In this document: piece after piece, positions 51,829 through 58,012 of the stretch
Layout of the letters: every line of letters begins with the position of its first letter
How positions within the stretch are numbered: position 1 is the stretch's first letter
Assembly (NCBI RefSeq): GCF_002257705.1
Contig: NZ_LSLK01000084.1
Location: forward strand, 1 to 58,012
Direction: 5' to 3'
Length of the DNA stretch: 58,012 nucleotides
Origin: Sporomusa silvacetica DSM 10669
Lineage (GTDB): Bacteria > Bacillota > Negativicutes > Sporomusales > Sporomusaceae
The notes under the pieces: model-generated
The model's input: the letters and a program-made list of their open reading frames with translations, nothing else
What the model was told of the DNA's origin: nothing
Database searches by the model: none
Translations under genes and position numbers: made by a program

Positions 51829-53154
51829 TTATTTGGTTGTCCGAACTATATCGGCTAACTGACTTGCTCCCCCTTCTGAAAAGGAAAAGCCAGATTTGCC
51901 ACCAAGTACATTTTTTGCTCGTTCCAAATCGATATCATCCTCCCAATGGGCAATAACAACAGTTGCCACACAGTTACCAATTAGATTAGTCAGTGCACGG
52001 GCAATACCCACAAACCAATCAACCGAAAGAAGCAGTACTAAACCAATTAAAGGGATTGCGGGAATGGTAGACAAAGTGGCTGCAAGAATGACAATTGCTG
52101 AACCGGGAACTCCATGGGCTCCTTTTGATGTTATCATGGCTACAGCAAGAATGACCAATAAATCAACTAGCGCTAAGGGTGTATTCGTGGCATGAGCGAT
52201 AAATATCGTAGCCAACGTCAGGTAAATAGAAAATCCATCTAGATTAAAGGAATAGCCAGTCGGTATAACCAGACCAACAGTGGAAGCTTTTATTCCCAGG
52301 TGTTCGAGTTTACACATAACTTGCGGCAATACACTGTCAGATGCTGTAGTCCCCAGTACGATGGTTAGTTCTTCACGGAAGTAACGAAGAAATTGCCATA
52401 AGCTTAACCCGCAAACTTTCATGATAATTCCAAGGACTACGACAACGAAAACAATACAGGTAACATAAAACATTAACACCAACCCGCCTAACTGTTGCAG
52501 CGATGCTACCCCATATTTTCCGGTAGTGAAGGCAACTGCACCAAACACACCAATTGGCGCCAATTTTACGATTAACCCCATTGCCTTGAATAGGACAGTA
52601 CTTAACTCATGAATAAAGCGAATTACTGTCGTAGCCGAGTCTTTCACCAAATTTAAGGCACAAGCAAACAAAATGGAGAATATCAAAACCTGTATAATAT
52701 CACCTTTGGTAAAAGCTCCCGCCACTGTTGTTGGTATCAAGTTCATCAGGAAGTTGACCATGCCACCTTGATTAATACTCTGAGCTTTTTCGGTATATGC
52801 AGCGATTGCGGAGGCATTAAGAGCATTGGGATCTACATTCATGCCTGTCCCGATACCGCTGTTAAGCCCTAATAACAAACCAATTCCCAAGGCAACGGTT
52901 GTAACAATTTCAAAATACAAGATAGCCTTAAACCCAACGCGCCCTACCTTTTTGATGTTACTGACACTAGCAATGCCGTTCACAACCACGCAAAAAACAA
53001 TAGGTGCAATTAACATTTGAATAAGTCTGATAAAGCCATCACCTAACGGTTTCATCTTCTGTGCCTGCTCTGGTAATATCACCCCAACCACAACACCTAA
53101 CAGGAGACCGATAATAACCTGCAAAAATAGAGACTTCTTCAATACAGTAAACAT
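51829..53154 (-). CDS. dctA: C4-dicarboxylate/cation symporter DctA
   Basis: 441 residues of the dicarboxylate/amino acid:cation symporter family. The hallmark segments are RLIQMLIAPIVFCVVVNGIA, GTTASDSVLPQVMCKLEHLG (hairpin loop), YSFNLDGFSIYLTLATIFIA (helix 7 NLDG), TSKGAHGVPGSAIVILAATL (second hairpin) and NLIGNCVATVVIAHWE. The pattern is DctA-like rather than glutamate-specific. It imports succinate, fumarate or malate across the inner membrane. RBS AAGGAGGAG. No sensor kinase pair is adjacent. Confidence 0.93.
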   Translation of the reverse strand: MFTVLKKSLFLQVIIGLLLGVVVGVILPEQAQKMKPLGDGFIRLIQMLIAPIVFCVVVNGIASVSNIKKVGRVGFKAILYFEIVTTVALGIGLLLGLNSGIGTGMNVDPNALNASAIAAYTEKAQSINQGGMVNFLMNLIPTTVAGAFTKGDIIQVLIFSILFACALNLVKDSATTVIRFIHELSTVLFKAMGLIVKLAPIGVFGAVAFTTGKYGVASLQQLGGLVLMFYVTCIVFVVVVLGIIMKVCGLSLWQFLRYFREELTIVLGTTASDSVLPQVMCKLEHLGIKASTVGLVIPTGYSFNLDGFSIYLTLATIFIAHATNTPLALVDLLVILAVAMITSKGAHGVPGSAIVILAATLSTIPAIPLIGLVLLLSVDWFVGIARALTNLIGNCVATVVIAHWEDDIDLERAKNVLGGKSGFSFSEGGASQLADIVRTTK

Positions 53155-53245
53155 TTGCTACTCCTCCTTTTTCATTTAGGCCTTACGAACTTAGCTGGCA
53201 TTACGATTCAACTTGCAAAAAATTAAGTATTTTTGCAAACAAAAA

Positions 53246-53268
53246 ACAACCGAACTAAGGTCGGTTGT
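53246..53268 (-). terminator. Terminator of the gamma-glutamyltransferase remnant
   Basis: AACCGACCTTAGTTCGGTT followed by GTTTTTTG on the minus strand. Confidence 0.75.
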
Positions 53269-53269
53269 T

Positions 53270-53448
53270 TTGAGCCACTCCATTACAATTGACAAAACGC
53301 CAACGCCGGAACGGTATAACCACTCTCGCTGTTCTGACGCCATTGTCAATAAGTATTTTATTCGCAGCGCTTCCTTTGACGCGAGATAATGAGGAACAGC
53401 AACCAAGCCATACGGCGCCATTGTCGTTGGCCTTCCTGCAGTTCTCAT
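53270..53448 (-). pseudogene. Gamma-glutamyltransferase, N-terminal fragment
   Basis: One frame gives GRPTTMAPYGLVAVPHYLAS with KEALRI, another ANKILIDNGVRTARVVI; joined by a frameshift they resemble the start of gamma-glutamyltranspeptidases (the ASxAGxxILxxGGNAVDAA region, here decayed). Only about 60 codons remain between a putative ATG at 53448 and the terminator. Confidence 0.45.
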
Positions 53449-53469
53449 TGTAACTTCCCACTTAACTAT

Positions 53470-53900
53470 TTCTCAATAGATAATACCGTCGTCGTCTTCG
53501 CTTCATCTCCCCCTCAAAATTGCTGTTGGCAATATACTGAATAGAAAAATAAAAAGCGCACGTGAGAAAAACTCTCCCGGACGCCATTGTCACAACTTAT
53601 CTGATCTATTTAGTTTCGCTATTGAATTAAGCAACTGTTGAATAGCTTGTTTTTATTCTACTGTATAGGCGTACATTTATCCAGTGCACTACTGTCAGAT
53701 TTTGCGTTAACTACTGTGCGTTTTGCACAGTGATTGACATAAAACCGCGGTTGTCTGCTTTCTCTTATATCGGTTACCGTAAAACGGAGCAAGTTTTTCA
53801 GATGGATAGAGTTCTTCATTTGCTTATCCGTGTGTCGATGGACCTGTCCCCGTGACACCTTGTCCCCGTGACACCTTTGGGCAATTTTTCTAAAATAATT
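53470..53900. other. Gap with REP-like repeats
   Basis: No gene. GACCTGTCCCCGTGACACC and CTTGTCCCCGTGACACC at 53836-53875 are a tandem pair of REP-type half-sites; ACTGTGCGTTTTGCACAGT at 53713-53731 is a small hairpin; CACTACTGTCAGAT near 53685 is a degenerate R1 left end. Confidence 0.5.
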
Positions 53901-54032
53901 ATAAAAGTTGAGTAATATTATAAAGTAACAACATACCGTTTTTATCCCCTAGACTTTTCGCTCAAGTGATCAAATAAATTTACACTTTAATAAAGTTATT
54001 AACATATTTCATTATTCTCAGGAGGCATTTAA

Positions 54033-54935
54033 ATGGAAAAAATACTTGATTTGTATAGAAAAAACCTTTCTATGTACAATGATTTTACCTATGAAATGCA
54101 AGATTTAGTAACTAATTTTTTAATGACAAAAAATGTTCGTATTCATTCTATCGTGTCACGTATTAAGGGAGAAACTAGCCTAAAAAATAAAATAATCAAG
54201 AAAAATTATACTAAATTGGAAGGGATAACCGACCTATGCGGCATTCGCATTATTACATATTTTTCTGACGATGTTGATTTAGTTGCAGATATCATTCAAA
54301 AATCTTTAACAATTGATCCGATAAACTCGGTAGATAAGAGAAAGCTGTTGCCAGTAACTCAATTTGGTTACTTATCCGTACATTTTATAGCTAGTTTGAC
54401 ATCAAGCCAGCTACAGCTGTCTAAATATAAAAACTTTGCAAATTGTAAAGTTGAAATTCAAATTTGCTCTATTTTACAGCATGCTTGGGCAGAAATTGAA
54501 CATGATTTAGAATATAAGTCGCAAGCCGCTATTTCCTATAACGTAAGGCGTAAGTTCTCACGATTGGCTGGATTATTAGAAATAGCCGATTCAGAATTTG
54601 TAGTACTTCGTGATCATTTACAACCTTCTCCTGTATTAGCAAAAAAATCGCTCTCTGCACCAGAACTATTTCCTTCAGAAACATCCATACCGCAAACACT
54701 TTCCGAAAAACTCAGGCTGAAATTTCCTTTTGTCGAAGCTTTAGGTTCTACGCTAAAGAAACATATCGATTTTACAACACTAAAAATTGGCTCTACCTAT
54801 ACCGCCATGGGCATGCTTCTAGCATTGCTAATAACTCATATGGTGAATATGCCACATCTTTTTTCCGTTATCACAGCTTATATTCATACAGAAAAGCGTG
54901 TATTATTTTCATTAATCAGCATCTATTCTGTATAA
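54033..54935 (+). CDS. RelA/SpoT-domain (p)ppGpp synthetase with hydrophobic C-terminus
   Basis: 300 residues, RBS AGGAGG. Residues 36-165 form the synthetase domain: VSRIKGETSLKNKIIKKNYT, DLCGIRIITYF, FGYLSVHFIA (Leu where small synthetases often have Arg or Gln) and EIQICSILQHAWAEIEHDLE. There is no HD hydrolase, TGS or ACT domain, so it is a small alarmone synthetase type. Residues 255-300 contain two hydrophobic stretches (MGMLLALLITHMVNMPHLFS, VLFSLISIYSV), which could anchor it to the membrane. I do not know this tail from described SAS proteins. Stand-alone gene. Confidence 0.85.
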   Translation: MEKILDLYRKNLSMYNDFTYEMQDLVTNFLMTKNVRIHSIVSRIKGETSLKNKIIKKNYTKLEGITDLCGIRIITYFSDDVDLVADIIQKSLTIDPINSVDKRKLLPVTQFGYLSVHFIASLTSSQLQLSKYKNFANCKVEIQICSILQHAWAEIEHDLEYKSQAAISYNVRRKFSRLAGLLEIADSEFVVLRDHLQPSPVLAKKSLSAPELFPSETSIPQTLSEKLRLKFPFVEALGSTLKKHIDFTTLKIGSTYTAMGMLLALLITHMVNMPHLFSVITAYIHTEKRVLFSLISIYSV

Positions 54936-55008
54936 TCTACAACCCAAAAGGTACATCGGAATGCAAAGTCGGTTTATCTGGCGTTGCTTCTTCAGTGATT
55001 ATGTCACA

Positions 55009-55902
55009 TCACCCAACATGTTTTTGTACAAATTTGCCGATATTATTGATTGCCTGCTGCGCCTCAGGCACAATTGCAGCAAAGGCGTGAAATAGATGCC
55101 ACATATTATCCCATACTTCCAATGTAACGTCCACGCCAGCTTCTTGAGCCCGCGTTGCCAAGCGGGTAGAATCATTCAGTAATACCTCATGGTCGCCGAC
55201 CTGAATTAATAGACTGGGTAACCCGGCCAGGTTTTGGCTTATTGGAGATAAAATTGGTGGTTTTATATCAGAATTTCCAATATAGTAGTCTGCGGATATT
55301 TTGCATCCGCTTAGACTACATAGGGGATCTAATTCCGCTCGACTTGCATAAGACTCACCGTCGAAGTTTATTAGATCCGCCCACGGTGATAACATAAATG
55401 CGGCTGCAGGTAGCTGATAACCAGCGTCGCGTAATGACAGCAAGGTCATAAGCGTAAGACCACCACCTGCAGAATCTCCGCCGATCACAATATTTTTTGG
55501 CGAGATACCACTTTCAATAAGCCAACTGTAAGCGATAATTGCATCATCATTGGCACTGGGATATTTATGTTCCGGTGCCAGCCGATACTCCACCACCAAG
55601 ACGCGAACGGCGCTCGCTGCAGAAAGATTGGCTGCTAAAGCGCGATGAGTATCACAAGAACCGGAATAAAAACCACCACCATGAAAATAGAGAATTACCT
55701 GTTCATTCCCGTCAGGGACATTCGCTGCTGTAACCCACTCTGCCGGTAAATTATTTACCATTACCTTATCAACAGTAGTGCCACTGGGGAGTTCCGCCCT
55801 AATAGCCACTGCCGTCCATTCTCTGCGTATTTGTTCAATTGTATTTTTCTCAAGATCAAATTTGTCTTTCATAGCGCTGAGATAGTCTCTTATAGATGAC
55901 AT
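55009..55902 (-). CDS. HSL-family carboxylesterase (alpha/beta hydrolase)
   Basis: 297 residues from ATG 55902 (AGAGAGGTG 6 bases before). LYFHGGGFYSG is the hormone-sensitive-lipase-type oxyanion motif, VIGGDSAGGGLTL has the nucleophile Ser145, VGDHEVLLNDS gives the Asp and WHLFHAF the His. Members hydrolyse short-chain esters. Cytoplasmic; solitary. Confidence 0.92.
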   Translation of the reverse strand: MSSIRDYLSAMKDKFDLEKNTIEQIRREWTAVAIRAELPSGTTVDKVMVNNLPAEWVTAANVPDGNEQVILYFHGGGFYSGSCDTHRALAANLSAASAVRVLVVEYRLAPEHKYPSANDDAIIAYSWLIESGISPKNIVIGGDSAGGGLTLMTLLSLRDAGYQLPAAAFMLSPWADLINFDGESYASRAELDPLCSLSGCKISADYYIGNSDIKPPILSPISQNLAGLPSLLIQVGDHEVLLNDSTRLATRAQEAGVDVTLEVWDNMWHLFHAFAAIVPEAQQAINNIGKFVQKHVG

Positions 55903-55975
55903 GTAAAACACCTCTCTATTTTAGATTTTCCATATAAATTACAGATAAGCTATACAATTCCATAAAAAAATATAA

Positions 55976-56096
55976 AACCCCTGCCAATATACATATTTTA
56001 GCAAGAGCTTTGCTCAGGTCTTTATTAGACAGGTATTCTTTTTCTTTTAACCACCTAATGTCAAGGAACGACGTACACTGCCATAGGTCATATAGG
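55976..56096 (-). repeat. Degenerate ACTCCTGCC hairpin and RAYT C-terminal scrap
   Basis: AACCCCTGCCAATATACATA with AGCAAGAG is a decayed copy of the hairpins at 6821. At 56028-56060, IRWLKEKEYLS on the minus strand matches the LRRLKEKECLS of the transposase tail at 138-431, also at DNA level. Confidence 0.4.
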
Positions 56097-56435
56097 TTAT
56101 TTTTTAGCCCCATGCATTATTCCGTAAGCTTCTCCCATATAAATATGTTTATACGAATCGGCATCAAGTACGGGAGCAGTTAATTCAAAGCCTGCCTGTG
56201 GCTGGAAGACCATTACAATATCAGAGCCGCCAAATAGGAAGTAACCGGGCGGATCACTTTTTTTGACTTTGGCGCCAGCTTTAACGTTTTCTTCGAAGTT
56301 AACGGAGGAAATTTGCGACATGCTGATAGGCAAAATAGCAACTAAACCATATTTTTCCGTATCGGGAATAACACAGGAACGAGTTTCATTGGACTGCCAG
56401 CCAGGATTTTTGGCTTCTAATACGAGAACTAACAT
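56097..56435 (-). pseudogene. psd: Phosphatidylserine decarboxylase, C-terminal half
   Basis: The frame reads RSCVIPDTEKYGLVAILPIS, SSVNFEENVKAGAKVKKSDP, then PGYFLFGGSDIVMVFQP, the region of the LGST autocleavage site (here FGGS), and ends normally. The N-terminal half, needed for folding and catalysis, is missing; an R1 terminal hairpin lies 25 bases upstream of the break. Non-functional as it stands. Confidence 0.75.
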
Positions 56436-56459
56436 TACAATCCGCTTAGTAAAACCTCA

Positions 56460-56497
56460 AAGTAGACCTTAGTCAACAAATTGACTAAGGTCTACTT
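56460..56497. repeat. R1 terminal hairpin, solo
   Basis: AAGTAGACCTTAGTCAA and its exact reverse complement around CAAA, a 17-bp stem. Same GACNTTAGTCAA core as the right end of R1. Confidence 0.75.
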
Positions 56498-56626
56498 CAG
56501 TTACCATCAAATCAATATTCATAATGAAAAGGGCAACATATCTGTCCCTTTTGGACAGGAAAATGAAGCTGCTTCATAGAATTTAAATTTAAACCAATTT
56601 GCACATATATATGGAGGCGAACTATT

Positions 56627-57865
56627 TTGCAACTAAAAAGAATAACTGTTATTATGACTATTTTTACCTTCCTGACGATTTTGGCCCATGCACAGGCAGG
56701 AAAAATCGAATGTTTATGGCCCAATGCTGAGGATGCTGTGATGTATGAGTTAGAAGTTGCTACAGTCGCAGTGAATGAAGATGTCCGGGCAATACCAAAA
56801 CAAGTAGTGTACACAACAACCAGCATTTTTACGGCAGGTGTTCAATTACCACTTTCCTTATTTGAGGGCCAAGATCTTAAAAAGCTCTATTTTCGGGCCC
56901 GGCCGTTAGATTTAGATAAAAATCCGGTAGGCTCTTTTTCCAAGCCGGAAGTTCTCAGTAAGATGAGCCTGAACCCGTCCAAACCAACACCTACGGCCCT
57001 TTATACTGACCGCCCGCTACCCTTATACCCTGTATATTCTTGGATTCCGGTAGAAGGCGCTACCAAATATGAAATTGAAATCACTGACCAATGGCCTGAA
57101 TCGCCAAATGGAACAGAACCTTCAAAGCATAGAATACGTTCCTATTCGCTCCAGCAGCAGGGATTTGATTTTTATGACCCAGAGCCGCTAATAAATGAGG
57201 GAATTTACTATTGGCGGGTTCTTGCCTACGATAAAGACAATCGACCAATCGGACTGTATTCAGATCCTGCTTTATTAAAAGTCAAAACTGGCAGTTATGA
57301 ATGGGCGACCTTCGGCGACAGTATTACCCATGGCGGGGGGGCAATATCTAATCCCCCTTCTGATGCTCGTTTTGATTACTCAATCTATTTGCCATACAAA
57401 GTAAAAAATCTAGGTAAAAGTGGCGATACGGCGGAAACCTTGGAAGAACGCTTTGATCAAGAAGTACTGCCGTTTAAACCTAAATACTTACTTATTATGG
57501 GAGGCAGTAACAGCATTAGGGGAGGAACAAGTGCAAGTGATGTAATAGAATCATTATCCGCTATTAGTAAGAAATGCCAGAATAATAATATCAGGCCCAT
57601 TTTTCTGACCCTTCCACCAATAAACCCTGACCGAATTCAACGCGTTTTTAACGAAGAAACAATTCCTAATTGGAAGACTGAATTGGCTAAGGTAAATGCT
57701 TTTATTAAAAAGCAGCCTGATTATGTCGATATATACCCGTCGCTGGTTGATGAGCAAGGATTATTGCCTGTAAAATATGCGCAAGATGGCTTACATTTAG
57801 ATATATCAGGGAAAAAGATTATTGGACATAAAGTGTCTGATTACATTAAGGAGCATTCTTTGTAA
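56627..57865 (+). CDS. Exported SGNH/GDSL-family hydrolase
   Basis: 412 residues from TTG 56627 with GGAGG 9 bases upstream. A signal peptide (RITVIMTIFTFLTILAHAQA) precedes two beta-sandwich-like segments up to about 215 (KYEIEITDQWPESPNG, YYWRVLAYDKDNRPIG). The SGNH domain follows: block I ATFGDSITHGGG with nucleophile Ser232, block III MGGSNSIRGG, and block V QDGLHLDISG with Asp and His. It probably removes acyl groups from glycans or lipids in the cell envelope. Appears complete and monocistronic. Confidence 0.9.
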   Translation: MQLKRITVIMTIFTFLTILAHAQAGKIECLWPNAEDAVMYELEVATVAVNEDVRAIPKQVVYTTTSIFTAGVQLPLSLFEGQDLKKLYFRARPLDLDKNPVGSFSKPEVLSKMSLNPSKPTPTALYTDRPLPLYPVYSWIPVEGATKYEIEITDQWPESPNGTEPSKHRIRSYSLQQQGFDFYDPEPLINEGIYYWRVLAYDKDNRPIGLYSDPALLKVKTGSYEWATFGDSITHGGGAISNPPSDARFDYSIYLPYKVKNLGKSGDTAETLEERFDQEVLPFKPKYLLIMGGSNSIRGGTSASDVIESLSAISKKCQNNNIRPIFLTLPPINPDRIQRVFNEETIPNWKTELAKVNAFIKKQPDYVDIYPSLVDEQGLLPVKYAQDGLHLDISGKKIIGHKVSDYIKEHSL

Positions 57866-57885
57866 CTTTTTAATCAGCCATCTCA

Positions 57886-58012
57886 TAATCGAGTAGGAGG
57901 TCATCCATTATTTGAATGACCGACCTCTCACACCACCGTGCGTACCGTTCGGTACACGGCGGTTCAATAACTTAACGTAAATGAAATACCTCGTATTTCC
58001 TCGCTATGTTCA
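57886..58012 (-). mobile_element. 3' end of a group II intron (domains V-VI), continuing beyond the window
   Basis: On the minus strand GAACCGCCGTGTACCGAAC and GGTACGCACGGTGG form the domain V hairpin with its two-base bulge, followed by a domain VI stem (GGTCATTCAAATAATGG, GATGACCTCC) and the end CTACTCGATT. This combination is typical of the 3' end of bacterial group II introns; the reverse transcriptase ORF would lie beyond the right edge. Confidence 0.75.

Noticed and set aside
53658..53858. 66-codon minus-strand ORF
   Set aside because: Starts in a REP-type repeat and shows no family features or RBS.

Overview
The window looks like a chromosomal accessory region of a spore-forming, Gram-negative-type Firmicute (Negativicutes, Sporomusa/Pelosinus-like). 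The reasons are strong AGGAGG-type ribosome binding sites and low-GC coding sequence, combined with proteins that need an outer membrane: a complete subtilase autotransporter (26521-29724) and the start of a signal-peptide-bearing, porin-like gene (35984-36123). A small Spo0E-like ORF (49992-50153) hints at sporulation. No rRNA, convincing tRNA, CRISPR array or phage module was seen.

Layout. 432-6564 (minus): a mannose/glycan cluster with bifunctional GDP-mannose synthesis (manC), an alpha/alpha-toroid protein, two GT4 glycosyltransferases and a GH130 enzyme. 7641-11127: a decaying imported redox island with an intact AraC regulator and SDR oxidoreductase, plus wrecks of a lipoprotein-type metallo-beta-lactamase-fold hydrolase and pntA; the hydrolase and SDR genes share an upstream sequence block. 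11159-17831: a REP-associated Y1 transposase, nitroreductase, a frameshifted exported protein, catalase, a flavodoxin remnant and a membrane protein. 17990-26191: mostly gene fragments and repeats, with a PAS-GGDEF protein, an EamA-type transporter, an FMN reductase and three small Cys-rich genes. 26521-35375: autotransporter, TetR/methyltransferase pair with matching operators, MFS transporter, hydrolase. 36212-41966 (plus): amino-acid permease, CBS-GGDEF pair, TPR-glycosyltransferase. 42129-53154 (mostly minus): hydrolase/membrane/XRE operon, DJ-1 protein, thioesterase, 3D-domain protein, DUF1003, FrhB-like protein beside a deleted MATE gene, azoR, dctA. 54033-58012: RelA/SpoT-domain alarmone synthetase, esterase, psd fragment, exported SGNH hydrolase, and the 3' end of a group II intron running off the window.

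The main theme outside the intact genes is genome flux. At least fifteen broken genes are visible. Between them lie at least three repeat families: (1) R1, a degenerate 150-290 bp element ending in a GACATTAGTC hairpin; (2) REP-like hairpins rich in GGGGACGG/GGGACAGG, which flank the Y1 transposase; and (3) hairpins with an ACTCCTGCC stem that work as terminators. Several gene breaks coincide with these repeats.

The strongest candidates for something undescribed are the GH130/GT4/toroid/manC cluster, a two-gene unit encoding tiny Cys-rich proteins behind a near-consensus promoter (25921-26290), a protein with mirror-symmetric cysteine spacing (18783-19130), duplicated N-terminal fragments of a DUF255 gene, one of which is translationally coupled to an unrelated gene, and two perfect inverted repeats with six-base loops inside decayed genes.
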